From contig NZ_JAMCCQ010000002.1 of assembly GCF_023370775.1 (NCBI RefSeq), positions 682,001-746,000 on the forward strand: a stretch of DNA of 64,000 nucleotides. Reading direction: 5' to 3'. The DNA comes from Marivita sp. GX14005. GTDB taxonomy: Bacteria; Pseudomonadota; Alphaproteobacteria; Rhodobacterales; Rhodobacteraceae. The notes under the pieces are model-generated. The model saw nothing but the letters and a program-made list of their open reading frames with translations, was not told where the DNA came from and searched no databases. Made by a program: the position numbers and the translations under genes. The stretch's first letter is position 1. Every line of letters begins with the position of its first letter. This document shows, in pieces, positions 45,739 through 54,595 of this stretch.

Positions 45739-47073
45739 ATGGGAAAAGCCATGAAAATCGCGATCGTCGACGACGAGAAGGACATGCGCCAGTCGATCAG
45801 CCAATGGCTGGCATTGTCGGGCTATGACACCGAGACTTTCTCCAGCGCCGAAGAGGCCCTGGGGGCGGTCGGTCCGGATTATCCGGGCATCGTCATCTCG
45901 GATATCAAGATGCCGGGCATGGACGGGATCGCGCTCTTGCGCAAGCTAATGGGATCGGACAGCGCGCTTCCGGTGATCATGATCACCGGACACGGCGATG
46001 TGCCCATCGCCGTCGAAGCCATGCGCATCGGCGCGTTCGACTTCCTGGAAAAGCCGTTCAACCCGGACCGCATGTCGGAACTGGCCAAGAAGGCGACCAA
46101 TGCGCGCCGCCTGACGCTGGACAACCGCGCGCTGCGGCGCGAGCTTGGCGACGGCACGCAGATGATGCGCAAGCTGATCGGCGCGAGCCCCGCGATGGAG
46201 CGGCTTCGCGAGGACATTCTCGATCTCGGTCAGGCGGATGGGCATGTCCTGATCGATGGAGAAACCGGAACCGGCAAGACGCTGGTGGCTCATGCGCTTC
46301 ATGCCGTGGGCAGCCGGGCGGGCAAGAAATTCGTCCTGCTTTCCTGTGCGGCGATGGATGAGGATACGCTGATCCAGCGGCTCTTCGGCCCGATGCAGCC
46401 TGACGATCATCGCCTCCCGGCGATCGAGGAGGCGCGCGGCGGCACCTTGGTTCTGGAGGATATCGAGGCGCTCTCGGACAGCGCGCAGGCGCGGCTGCTG
46501 ACCGTGATCAACGATCAGGGCAATCCGCCAGAGACGCGGATCGTGGCGATCTGCAACCTTCAGGACGAAGGCCGCACCTGCGAGGACGCGCTGCGCTCCG
46601 ATCTCTACTACCGGCTGGCCGCGCTCAAGATCACCACACCCCCCTTGCGCAACCGGGGCGAGGATATCCTGACGCTCTTCACCGCGCTCGCCGAGCAGTA
46701 TGCCGATGAATATGGCTGCGACGCCCCCCAGGTCAGCGCGCAGGAGGCCGCTCAGCTGTTGCAGGCGCCCTGGCCCGGCAATGTGCGCCAGCTCATCAAC
46801 CTGGCCGAACGCGCGGTTCTCCAGTCGCGTCGCGGCACCGGCACAATCGCGTCGCTGCTGATGTCCGATCATGACGAGATGCAGCCGGTGATGACGACCG
46901 AAGGCAAGCCGCTCAAGGAATATGTCGAGGCGTTCGAGCGGATGCTGATCGACAACACGATGCGGCGGCATCGCGGATCGATCTCCTCGGTGATGGACGA
47001 GCTGTGCCTGCCGCGCCGGACGCTGAACGAGAAGATGGCGAAATACGGGCTGCAGCGCGCCGATTACCTATAG
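45739..47073 (+). CDS. dctD: DctD-like response regulator with AAA+ domain lacking GAFTGA
   Basis: The 444-residue protein has a receiver (IVISDIKMPGMDG), a AAA+ domain with Walker A DGETGTGKT and altered Walker B GGTLVLEDIEAL, an arginine-finger region YRLAALKITTPPLRNRGEDI, and a Fis-type C-terminal helix-turn-helix (ISSVMDELCLPRRTLNEKMAKYGL). Where bacterial enhancer-binding proteins have GAFTGA, this one reads RLFGPMQPDDHRLPAIEEA. Without that loop it should not activate sigma-54 polymerase, like Rhodobacter NtrC, and probably works with sigma-70. It is in an operon with dctB. Confidence 0.87.
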   Translation: MGKAMKIAIVDDEKDMRQSISQWLALSGYDTETFSSAEEALGAVGPDYPGIVISDIKMPGMDGIALLRKLMGSDSALPVIMITGHGDVPIAVEAMRIGAFDFLEKPFNPDRMSELAKKATNARRLTLDNRALRRELGDGTQMMRKLIGASPAMERLREDILDLGQADGHVLIDGETGTGKTLVAHALHAVGSRAGKKFVLLSCAAMDEDTLIQRLFGPMQPDDHRLPAIEEARGGTLVLEDIEALSDSAQARLLTVINDQGNPPETRIVAICNLQDEGRTCEDALRSDLYYRLAALKITTPPLRNRGEDILTLFTALAEQYADEYGCDAPQVSAQEAAQLLQAPWPGNVRQLINLAERAVLQSRRGTGTIASLLMSDHDEMQPVMTTEGKPLKEYVEAFERMLIDNTMRRHRGSISSVMDELCLPRRTLNEKMAKYGLQRADYL

Positions 47074-47079
47074 GCGCGC

Positions 47080-47122
47080 CCGATGCGTCGACGCATCGGA
47101 CTGTTTGCGTTGACGCAAACAG
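47080..47122. repeat. Two tandem perfect inverted repeats at a convergent gene end
   Basis: CCGATGCGTC and its complement form a 20-bp palindrome (47080-47099). One base later CTGTTTGCGT pairs with ACGCAAACAG (47101-47122). They lie between the ends of dctD and dsbB. Neither has a long T-tract, though the second arm is T-rich. They may be a bidirectional terminator or an mRNA 3' protector. Confidence 0.6.
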
Positions 47123-47139
47123 GCGCCCGGCGCGGCCCG

Positions 47140-47607
47140 TTAAGCCGGTTTGCGGGCCGCGGCGATCCAGATCGCGACCAGAACGCAGGACGCGATCATG
47201 TTCCAGCTCGCCATCGACAGCCCGAACATCTCCCACGGCACCTCGTCGCAGCGCACCACCGGGGCGGTCATGATGCGGTCGAAAAGCTCGTCGCTGCTCA
47301 GCCCGCCGATGGGCTGTGCCGAACAGGAGGTAAAGCCCGGCCACCAGCCGCGTTCCACCCCGGTGTGCAAGCCGGCGATCGCCGCGGAAGTGAACGCCAT
47401 CGCCGCGCCCAGCCAGGCCAGCGCCGCCTCGCCGTAGCGCAGCGCGATCAGGCCGATGGCGATCGCGATCAGATGCGGATAGCGCTGCCAGAGGCACATC
47501 TCGCAAGGCGCCATTCCGCCGATATACTGAAAGCCCCAGGCGCCGATCATCAGCGCGAGCGAGCCTCCGGCGGCAAGCAGCATCAGGGGTTTTCGCGTCC
47601 GCGTCAC
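47140..47607 (-). CDS. dsbB: DsbB-like disulfide oxidoreductase
   Basis: The 155-residue membrane protein has four helices, the first periplasmic pair PCEMCLWQRYPH, and a second cysteine pair (FTSCSAQP and VRCDEVPW), the DsbB pattern that reoxidises DsbA and passes electrons to quinone. It is shorter than E. coli DsbB, as in many alphaproteobacteria. Its start overlaps the stop of yqaA by 4 bp. DsbA is not in the window. Confidence 0.88.
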   Translation of the reverse strand: MTRTRKPLMLLAAGGSLALMIGAWGFQYIGGMAPCEMCLWQRYPHLIAIAIGLIALRYGEAALAWLGAAMAFTSAAIAGLHTGVERGWWPGFTSCSAQPIGGLSSDELFDRIMTAPVVRCDEVPWEMFGLSMASWNMIASCVLVAIWIAAARKPA

Positions 47608-48182
47608 ATATACCTCACGATATAGAATCCGCCGATCAACAAACCGATAAACCCGGTGAACACAAGGCCGAGCCGCCGTTCTATGAAATCACGAACCGGT
47701 GTGCCGAACGCCCGCAGCAGTCCGGCAACGACGAAGAAGCGCAGCGCCCTGGCGATGATCGACGTGACGAGGAACGTGCCCATCGGCATCGCCGTCCAGC
47801 CCGACATGATGGTGATGACCTTGTAGGGAAAGGGCGTAACCCCCGCGATCAGCACCGCCCAGAACCCCACGCCGTTGAACTTGACGTTGAACGCCTCCAT
47901 CGCCTCGGCCTTGCCGAGCGCGCTCAGGATCGGTGCGCCGATGGTCTCGTAAAAGAAATACCCGATGCCGTAGCCCAGAACGCCGCCCAGCACGGACGCG
48001 GCTGTCGCCACCAGCGCGATGAGCCACGCCCGCGACGGGCGCGCGAGGATCATCGGGATCATCAGCACATCTGGCGGTATTGGAAAGACCGAGCTTTCAA
48101 CGAACGCGACCGCCGCCAGCACCCAGAGCGCACGCGGATGATCCGCCAGCGCCATGGTCCAATCGTAGAGGTTTCTGAGCAT
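47604..48182 (-). CDS. YqaA/DedA-like membrane protein (VTT domain)
   Basis: The 192-residue protein has five or six helices and the VTT-type pattern VAFVESSVFPIPPDVLMIPMILARPSRAWLIALVATAASVLGGVLGYGIGYFF, then AGVTPFPYKVITIMSGWTAMP. VTT proteins are thought to act as lipid scramblases or small-molecule transporters in the inner membrane. It is followed by dsbB with a 4-bp ATGA overlap. A promoter should lie in the 122 bp before the divergent tRNA-Leu gene. Confidence 0.85.
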   Translation of the reverse strand: MLRNLYDWTMALADHPRALWVLAAVAFVESSVFPIPPDVLMIPMILARPSRAWLIALVATAASVLGGVLGYGIGYFFYETIGAPILSALGKAEAMEAFNVKFNGVGFWAVLIAGVTPFPYKVITIMSGWTAMPMGTFLVTSIIARALRFFVVAGLLRAFGTPVRDFIERRLGLVFTGFIGLLIGGFYIVRYM

Positions 48183-48304
48183 CCGGTCCCCGCAAGAAGC
48201 AGCACGGCTAGAGCATGCAGGCCCCGATCGGTCAAGGCCAAGCGAAGATTTCGGGATTTTTTACGCTGGACGCGCCCGAAGCGCTTGGATAGGAAAAGCC
48301 CGTG

Positions 48305-48390
48305 GCCCAAGTGGCGGAATGGTAGACGCAGGGGATTCAAAATCCCCCGCCTTTACGGGCGTGTGAGTTCGAGTCTCACCTTGGGCACCA
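48305..48390 (+). tRNA. tRNA-Leu (CAA anticodon)
   Basis: Acceptor GCCCAAG pairs with CTTGGGC. The anticodon arm GGGGA-TTCAAAA-TCCCC gives CAA. The variable arm (CGCCTTTACGGGCG) is long, and the T-arm is GTGAG-TTCGAGT-CTCAC. CCA is encoded (48388-48390). Length is 86 nt with CCA. Confidence 0.96.
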
Positions 48391-48488
48391 CCTTCGCTTT
48401 CATCAGTATCTCATCCAGGTTGCGCGAAATTTCCGGCGGGAACTGCTCTTGCTCATCGTCGTTCTTCGAGCATGGCAGGGAGCGCAGG

Positions 48489-49568
48489 ATGATCGAAGGT
48501 CAGGGGCAACATGCAAAACAGCCCGATAGCGGCGCAAATCACCCCTCCGCGTGCCGCGTCCGCATCGCGATTGTCGATCCTTGCAGCGCATCGGCGTATG
48601 ATCTTCCCTCGCTGGGCCAAGGCGGTCTTGGTGGCACCGAGGCCACGATCCTGCGCATGGCCCGCGCGCTTGGCTCGCATTGCGACATCACCCATTTCCA
48701 AGGCGGGCGCGCGCAGCCCGGCCGGAGCGCTGCCGGGAGGTTGATGCCCCTGAAGGACGGGCTCGGGGTGCTGGGCTGCGATATCGCCATTGTCATCAAT
48801 CGCTGGAAGGTTGCGCTGAGGCTGCGCAAACGCAATCCCTCTCTTCCAATCCTGCTTTGGCTGCATGTCTATCCGGGCCGGCACAATCGCAAGATGGGCG
48901 CTGCACTGAAGGCGGCGGGTGTTCCTGTGATCTGCGTCTCGCACACCCATGCGCGCACTCTCTCGGCGTTTCTGGGGCGTCGGGACACACCGCCGCTGCG
49001 TGTGATCTACAACCCGATCGACGACGATCTGGCGCCCGACGAAACGCCCCGCGACTGCAATCGGCTGCTGTTCGCAAGTTCTCCCCACAAGGGGCTTGCC
49101 GAGGTGTTCGCGCAGTTCGAAACGCTGCGCAGCGCGCTGCCCGATCTTGAATTGGCGGTCGCCGATCCCGGTTACCTCGCATGGAGGACCGGGGCGGTGC
49201 CGAAGGGCGTCCGCTTTCTGGGCGAGCTGCCTCATCCCGACCTGATCGCCGAGATGCGTCGGTCACTATGTCTGTTCTACCCTCAGACCAGCTTCGCAGA
49301 AACCTTCGGGCTGGTGCTCGCCGAAGCGAATGCGGTCGGCATACCCGCGCTCGTTCACGCGGGTCTTGGCGCGAATTCCGAAATTTTGGATGATCCCAAG
49401 CAATGTGTGAACGGACACGAGCCTGCGCAGCTTCTGGACAGGGTGCGCGAATGGAGGGAAACACCGCCGCGCATCACCGGGCGGGACGAGTTCCGCCTAA
49501 GCCGCGTCGCCGAAAAGTGGCTCGACATGCTTTGCGCGTCGGTGCCAGCGCGAGCGCGTGAGCCCTGA
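48489..49568 (+). CDS. Glycosyltransferase, GT4-like
   Basis: The 359-residue protein starts at ATG 48489 (ribosome site GGGAG). Its N-terminal domain reads RIAIVDPCSASAYDLPSLGQGGLGGTEATILRMARAL, and the C-terminal domain has VRFLGELPHPDLIAEMRRSLCLFYPQTSFAETFGLVLAEANAVGIPALVHAG, the GT4-type nucleotide-sugar site with the EX7E pattern. It is probably a retaining glycosyltransferase of cell-surface polysaccharide or LPS; donor and acceptor are unknown. It stands alone, after tRNA-Leu. A 156-bp gap follows with no recognised element. Confidence 0.82.
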   Translation: MIEGQGQHAKQPDSGANHPSACRVRIAIVDPCSASAYDLPSLGQGGLGGTEATILRMARALGSHCDITHFQGGRAQPGRSAAGRLMPLKDGLGVLGCDIAIVINRWKVALRLRKRNPSLPILLWLHVYPGRHNRKMGAALKAAGVPVICVSHTHARTLSAFLGRRDTPPLRVIYNPIDDDLAPDETPRDCNRLLFASSPHKGLAEVFAQFETLRSALPDLELAVADPGYLAWRTGAVPKGVRFLGELPHPDLIAEMRRSLCLFYPQTSFAETFGLVLAEANAVGIPALVHAGLGANSEILDDPKQCVNGHEPAQLLDRVREWRETPPRITGRDEFRLSRVAEKWLDMLCASVPARAREP

Positions 49569-49724
49569 ACCCGGCGGAGGTTTACGATTTCCTCACGAAT
49601 TGGCGGCACTTTAGCGGCATGGCTATGTTTCTTCTCTCCCTGCTCGCTGCGGCGCTTTGTTTGTCTTCGGGCCTTTTTCCCGCCGGGGCCTTTCCATCGC
49701 CCGCGGGCGTGATAGCTCACGCGC

Positions 49725-50381
49725 ATGGTTCTGGACGTTCGCGATCTCCAAAAATCCTTCCCGGGCGCCGAGGGCGATGTTCCGGTGCTGCGCGGCATCG
49801 ATCTGTCGATGCGCGAGGGCGAGACCCTTGCGCTTACCGGAGAATCGGGATCGGGGAAAAGCACTCTGTTGCATCTGATCGGCGGGTTGGACACGCCCGA
49901 TGCGGGGCGGATCCGCCTAGCCGGTCAGGATATCACCGGCATGAACGATGCCGCGCGTGCCGCGTTGCGCCGCTCGGTCGTCAGCGTGATCTTCCAGCAA
50001 TTCAATCTCATTCCGTCGCTCACGGTGGGCGCGAATATCGCGTTTCAGGCGCGACTGGCCGGCAGGCTGGACCCTGCGCATGCGGATCGGCTGGCGAACG
50101 TTCTCGGTCTCTCGGCGCATCTGGACAAATATCCCGAGGCGCTGTCGGGCGGGCAGCAACAGCGCGTTGCCATCGCGAGGACACTGGCTGCGCGGCCGCA
50201 GCTCGTTCTGGCCGATGAGCCGACCGGCAATCTCGATGAGGCGACGGCGGCGAATGTGCTGGATCAGATGCTGGCGCTCGTCACGGAAACCGGGGCCGCG
50301 CTTCTTGTCGTGACCCATTCGGAAACGCTGGCATCCCGGATGGAGCGGCGCGCGCACCTCAGCCGGGGGCGGCTTGCATGA
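49725..50381 (+). CDS. ABC transporter ATP-binding protein, LolD/AttE-like
   Basis: The 218-residue ATPase has Walker [11 protein letters not shown]-loop [16 protein letters not shown], signature [16 protein letters not shown], Walker [14 protein letters not shown] and H-loop [11 protein letters not shown]. It belongs to the MacB/LolD class that partners with FtsX-like permeases. It is followed by such a permease with 4-bp overlap and a lipocalin-like secreted protein, the layout of attEFGH operons. Confidence 0.9.
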   Translation: MVLDVRDLQKSFPGAEGDVPVLRGIDLSMREGETLALTGESGSGKSTLLHLIGGLDTPDAGRIRLAGQDITGMNDAARAALRRSVVSVIFQQFNLIPSLTVGANIAFQARLAGRLDPAHADRLANVLGLSAHLDKYPEALSGGQQQRVAIARTLAARPQLVLADEPTGNLDEATAANVLDQMLALVTETGAALLVVTHSETLASRMERRAHLSRGRLA

Positions 50382-52771
50382 GGCGCGCGGCGATGACGGC
50401 GCTCCTGTCGCATTGGCGGCGCGCCAAGCTGCAGTTCTTTGCGCTGGTCAGCGGGCTCGCGCTCGCCACCGCGCTCTGGTCTGGCGTTCAGGCGATCAAC
50501 GCCGAAGCGCGCGCAAGCTACGATGCGGCCGCCGCAAGCGTTGGCGAAGCGCAGTTCGATCAGCTCGTTCCGCGTGCGGGCGACACGGTCGGGCAGGATG
50601 TCTTTCTGGCGCTGCGCCTTTCGGGATGGCAGGTGTCACCGGTTCTGGAGGGGCGCATCGGAACGCCGGCGGGTGCGGTGCGCATCCTCGGCCTCGAGCC
50701 ATTGACGGCGCCCGGCGCGCTTGCGCCGGTGGGCATGACGGATGGAAGCGGGTTGCAAGATTTCCTGACGCCCGGCGTGTTCTTTGCCAGCGCCGAAGTT
50801 GCAAATCGCCTTGCGGGCGCGGTCGAGCAGCGTGTCGTCATCGATACCGATATCGCGCCCGGCCTCGCGATCACCGATATCGGAATTGCACAACGGGCGC
50901 TGGACCAGCCGGATCGGATAAGCCGTCTGATCGTTGCGCGCGATCAGCCTATGGGCCTTCCACCGATCGATACCATCGCGCCCGATCTGGTCCGGCAAAC
51001 GGCGCGCGATGCCGGGGCGGGCCGGCTGACCGACAGTTTCCACCTCAACCTGACGGCGTTCGGACTGCTCAGCTTCGCGGTCGGAATTTTCATCGTTCAC
51101 GGCGCAATCGGCCTCGCCTTCGAGCAACGCCGGAGCCTCGTTCGCACGCTGCGCGCGCTGGGCGTGCCGCTTCGGACACTGGTCGGGCTGATGATCGCTG
51201 AACTTGTCGTTCTCGCTCTTGTCGCTGGAGGTATCGGGATCGGACTGGGGTATCTTGTCGCCGCGTTGCTCCTGCCGAACGTCGCGGCGACGCTTCAAGG
51301 GCTATACGGCGCGTCGGTGCCGGGTGCCTTGCAGCTGCGCGCGGAATGGGTGCTGTCGGGACTCGCGATCGCGCTCGCCGGCTCCGGGATCGCGGCCTTC
51401 GCCGCGCTTTGGAAAATCGCGAGGATGCCGCTTCTCGCGGCCGCGCGGCCGCGGGCTTGGTCTGTCGCCACCGGGCAGGCGGCGTGGCGGTTGGCGGCGC
51501 TCTCTGCCGTCCTTCTGGTCACGGCCGGGGGGATCGCCATCTGGGGGCAGGGGCTGATTCTCGGTTTCGCGCTTCTGGCCTGCCTGCTGATCGGTGCGGC
51601 GCTCTTCCTGCCGCTCCTGCTGCACGGTGCCGCCCGGACAGGTTCGGCCCTGTCGCGCAGCGCGCTTTGGCAGTGGTTCTGGGCCGACACGCGTCAACAG
51701 GTGCCGGGGCTGAGCCTCGCGCTCATGGCGCTGCTTCTGGCGACGGCGGCCAATGTCGGCGTGTCGACCATGGTTTCCAGCTTTCGGCTCACCTTCGTCG
51801 AATTTCTCGATCAACGCCTCGCGCCGGAGCTTTATGTCGAGACCGAAGCGGATCGAAGCGCCGAGCTCGAGGCGTTCCTGCAAAGCAGGGCGCGGGAGAC
51901 ACTGCCGCTTCTTTCTATCGAAACCGACATCGCGGGTGTGCCGTCGGAGCTATACGGCGTGCGTGTCGGGCCGACCTATCGCGAGGACTGGCGCCTTCTG
52001 GACGGGGGAGCGCAGGCGTGGGACCGTGTCGCGGACGGTTCGGCCGCCGTGGTGAGCGAACAATTCGCGCGGCGCGCCGGATTATGGCTTGGCGATCCCG
52101 TGCCGATCGCGCCGGGACAAAGCCCCGTGATCGCAGGGATCGTGGCCGATTACGGCAACCCGCTCGGCCAGATCGTCCTATCCGAGCCGCTGTTCGAAAC
52201 GCTCTTCCCCGGCGAGGTGCCGACCCGCTTCGGTATCCGCACGAGCACCCCCGAAACCCTGCGACAAGCGCTGATCGACGAGTTCGGCCTGCCGCCGGGC
52301 GCGATCACGGACCAGACCCGGATCAAGGCGTTTTCGCTCGATGTGTTCGAGCGGACCTTCGCGGTCACCGGGGCGCTCAACGTGCTGACCCTCGCGGTCG
52401 CGGCCTTTGCGATCCTGATGAGCCTGCTTACACTGGCCGCGCTGCGCGTGCCGCAGCTGGCGCCGGCCTGGGCGCTGGGCGTGACGCGCACGGCGCTGGG
52501 GCAGCTTGAGTTGCTGCGCGCGGTCGCGCTGGCTTTGGTGACGGTGCTTCTGGCGATCCCGCTGGGGCTGGTTCTGGCCTGGGTGCTTTTGTCCTTCGTC
52601 AATGTGGAAGCGTTCGGCTGGAAACTTCCGCTCTTCTTCTTTCCGGCGCAATATGCGCTTCTGGCCGGCTTTGCGCTGGGCGCGGCGGCGCTCGCGGCGC
52701 TTTGGCCGGCGCGCAGGCTCGCGCGTATGCCGCCCTCCGAGTTGCTCAAGGTGTTTGCCAATGATCGCTAG
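50378..52771 (+). CDS. ABC transporter permease, FtsX-like (AttF/AttG fused type)
   Basis: The 797-residue membrane protein has a first helix near the N-terminus (LQFFALVSGLALATALWSGVQAI), a periplasmic domain, three FtsX-type helices in the middle, a second periplasmic domain (VETEADRSAELEAFLQSRARETLP), and a terminal FtsX cluster (LNVLTLAVAAFAILMSLLTLAALRV, ending PPSELLKVF). Two FtsX units in one chain correspond to the fused AttF/AttG type. It overlaps the ATPase gene by 4 bp and the next gene by 11 bp. It probably moves a lipid or a protein out of the membrane; cargo is unknown. Confidence 0.88.
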   Translation: MRRAAMTALLSHWRRAKLQFFALVSGLALATALWSGVQAINAEARASYDAAAASVGEAQFDQLVPRAGDTVGQDVFLALRLSGWQVSPVLEGRIGTPAGAVRILGLEPLTAPGALAPVGMTDGSGLQDFLTPGVFFASAEVANRLAGAVEQRVVIDTDIAPGLAITDIGIAQRALDQPDRISRLIVARDQPMGLPPIDTIAPDLVRQTARDAGAGRLTDSFHLNLTAFGLLSFAVGIFIVHGAIGLAFEQRRSLVRTLRALGVPLRTLVGLMIAELVVLALVAGGIGIGLGYLVAALLLPNVAATLQGLYGASVPGALQLRAEWVLSGLAIALAGSGIAAFAALWKIARMPLLAAARPRAWSVATGQAAWRLAALSAVLLVTAGGIAIWGQGLILGFALLACLLIGAALFLPLLLHGAARTGSALSRSALWQWFWADTRQQVPGLSLALMALLLATAANVGVSTMVSSFRLTFVEFLDQRLAPELYVETEADRSAELEAFLQSRARETLPLLSIETDIAGVPSELYGVRVGPTYREDWRLLDGGAQAWDRVADGSAAVVSEQFARRAGLWLGDPVPIAPGQSPVIAGIVADYGNPLGQIVLSEPLFETLFPGEVPTRFGIRTSTPETLRQALIDEFGLPPGAITDQTRIKAFSLDVFERTFAVTGALNVLTLAVAAFAILMSLLTLAALRVPQLAPAWALGVTRTALGQLELLRAVALALVTVLLAIPLGLVLAWVLLSFVNVEAFGWKLPLFFFPAQYALLAGFALGAAALAALWPARRLARMPPSELLKVFANDR

Positions 52772-53810
52772 GATATGCGCGCTCCTGCTATGGCTTCCCT
52801 GCACGGTCGCGGCGCAGGGATTTGCCGGGCTCGGCACGGACGCGGAGGGTTTTGCCGTCCCGCAGCCGGATCCGCAGTTCACCTTTCCCGAAGACCACGG
52901 TGCCCATCCCGCCTACCGGATCGAATGGTGGTATCTGACGGCAAATCTGCAAAGCGCGGATGGCACGGAATACGGTGTGCAATGGACGCTCTTCCGTTCG
53001 GCGCTCGCGCCTGAAACCCGCGAGGGGTGGCAGGACCCGCAGGTCTGGTTCGCCCATGCGGCCGTGACAACGCCCGAGCGCCATCTGGTCGCGGAACGCA
53101 TCGCACGCGGGGGGATCGGCCAGGCGGGTGTGACCGCGCAGCCCTTTCGCGCGTGGATCGACGATTGGCACATGGCCGGTCCCGATCTCGACGAACTGAC
53201 GCTGACGGCGAGCGGCGACGGCTTTCGCTACCGGCTCGACCTCGTCGCGCAAGGACCGCTCGTCTTTCACGGGCAGGAGGGCTATTCGGTGAAATCGGCG
53301 CTCGGGCAGGCGAGCTATTACTACTCGCAGCCGTTTTTCGAGGTTCAGGGCACGTTGCTCCTCCCAGAGGGGGAGGTCGAGGTGGCGGGCTCGGCCTGGC
53401 TTGATCGGGAATGGTCTTCGCAGCCCTTGGCGGAGACACAATCGGGATGGGACTGGTTTTCGCTCTCCTTCGAAAGCGGCGACAAGCTGATGGGGTTCCT
53501 GCTGCGCGACGAGGCCGGTACGAGCTATGGATCGGCCAGCTGGATCACCGCCGCGGGGCAACTCACCGCCTATCCCGATGGCGCCTTCGAAGCGGAGCCA
53601 TTGAGGCTGCATCGCGTGGCAGGTCGCGATGTGCCGGTCGCGTGGTCAGTCCGCTTGCCGGACCGAGGCGTCGATCTGACGGTTGAGGCGCTCAATCCCG
53701 ATGCCTGGATGGCGGTTGGGATTCCCTATTGGGAAGGCCCGGTGCAGGTGCGCGGCAGTCATCAGGGGCGCGGATATCTGGAAATGACGGGGTATGAGAG
53801 CCGTGACTGA
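52761..53810 (+). CDS. AttH/CrtC-like lipocalin-type secreted protein
   Basis: The 349-residue protein starts at ATG 52761 inside the permease gene and has a short signal peptide (ARICALLLWLPCTVAA). It has the AttH/CrtC pattern: DHGAHPAYRIEWWYLTANLQSADG, QPFRAWIDDWHM, and SAWLDREWSSQPLAETQSGWDWFSLSFESGDKLMGFLLRD. These are double-lipocalin carotenoid-hydratase or secreted-hydrolase relatives that accompany ABC-FtsX transporters. Its neighbours fit an AttEFGH unit. It overlaps the next gene by 17 bp. Confidence 0.87.
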   Translation: MIARICALLLWLPCTVAAQGFAGLGTDAEGFAVPQPDPQFTFPEDHGAHPAYRIEWWYLTANLQSADGTEYGVQWTLFRSALAPETREGWQDPQVWFAHAAVTTPERHLVAERIARGGIGQAGVTAQPFRAWIDDWHMAGPDLDELTLTASGDGFRYRLDLVAQGPLVFHGQEGYSVKSALGQASYYYSQPFFEVQGTLLLPEGEVEVAGSAWLDREWSSQPLAETQSGWDWFSLSFESGDKLMGFLLRDEAGTSYGSASWITAAGQLTAYPDGAFEAEPLRLHRVAGRDVPVAWSVRLPDRGVDLTVEALNPDAWMAVGIPYWEGPVQVRGSHQGRGYLEMTGYESRD

Positions 53811-54348
53811 ACTGAGCGACTTTCTGGATTTCGGGTGGCGGCATCTCGAAAGGGGCGAGGCCGAGCCGGATGCGGCGGCGCGCTATCCCGTTCTGGCAAC
53901 GGTGTCGCCGGATGGCGCGCCCGAAGCGCGCACCGTTGTGCTGCGCCGGGCCGAGCGCGATTTGGGAGTTGCCGAAATCTATACCGATATCGCGTCGCAC
54001 AAGATCGCCTCGCTCAGGGCCGAACCGCGCGCGCAACTGCATGTCTGGGACGCAGACAGCCAGTTGCAACTCAGGTTATCCACAAGGGTCACGCTACTGG
54101 ATGGAGCGGGGCTTGAGGAACGGTGGTCGCAGCTCGGCGGCGAATCGCGTCTGTCCTATGGAGCCGTGCCGGATCCGGGAGTAACCATCCCGAAAGCGGA
54201 CGCCTATGACAAGCGCGGCCTGTTCGCACATTTCGCCGTTCTGCAATGCCGGATCCTGTCGATTGAGCTTGTTCATCTCGTAACCCCTCACAAACGCGCG
54301 GTATTCTGCGAAACGGATGGCTGGCGCGGCGAATGGTGGGTTCCGTAA
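53794..54348 (+). CDS. Pyridoxamine 5'-phosphate oxidase-like flavoprotein
   Basis: The 184-residue protein has the FMN-binding split-barrel pattern: YPVLATVSPDGAPEARTVVLRRAERD, EIYTDIASHKIASLRAEPRAQLHVWDADSQLQLRLSTRV. It ends WRGEWWVP, as in a Pnp_ox C-terminal segment. Length is shorter than E. coli PdxH. It overlaps the AttH-like gene, so it may be the last gene of that operon, or simply be close. PLP oxidase activity is possible but not certain. Confidence 0.78.
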   Translation: MRAVTELSDFLDFGWRHLERGEAEPDAAARYPVLATVSPDGAPEARTVVLRRAERDLGVAEIYTDIASHKIASLRAEPRAQLHVWDADSQLQLRLSTRVTLLDGAGLEERWSQLGGESRLSYGAVPDPGVTIPKADAYDKRGLFAHFAVLQCRILSIELVHLVTPHKRAVFCETDGWRGEWWVP

Positions 54349-54488
54349 CGGCATGATTTTTCACAATTCCGTCATTTTCGATCTTGCGCAGGGAGCGGCG
54401 TTCAGTATCTTTCGCTCAATCGGCGAGCGGCCGGTTGAAAGACAAAGCCGGTTGCGCCCGGTTTCCGGTGGCAGCAACCGATGAAGAT
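54349..54488 (+). other. Intergenic segment upstream of a strong terminator; possible sRNA
   Basis: No ORF with a credible start is seen. It is GC-rich with short inverted segments (CCGGTTGCGCC, CCGGTTTCCGG and CAACCG) before the terminator at 54489. A short transcript ending there could be a small RNA, or the segment could be the trailer of the preceding gene. Confidence 0.25.
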
Positions 54489-54520
54489 GGGACGGCAGGG
54501 GAGAGCCGTCCCGTTTTTTA
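54489..54520 (+). terminator. Strong intrinsic terminator
   Basis: GGGACGGC (54489-54496) pairs with GCCGTCCC (54505-54512) and is followed by GTTTTTTA. It is 141 bp after the stop of the preceding gene. Confidence 0.85.
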
Positions 54521-54547
54521 TCCGCAATCTTATCCACACCGCGCGGC

Positions 54548-54593
54548 GGAGTTTCCATCGATGGAAACTCCAAAATGCCTGGAGGCATTTTGG
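54548..54593. terminator. Two adjacent perfect palindromes between convergent genes
   Basis: A 24-bp perfect palindrome (GGAGTTTCCATC plus its complement, 54548-54571) abuts an 11+2+11 hairpin (CCAAAATGCCT and AGGCATTTTGG, 54570-54593). The second has A- and T-rich arm ends, so it can terminate in both directions; it ends 2 bp before the stop of the minus-strand CorC gene. Confidence 0.7.
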
Positions 54594-54595
54594 CG

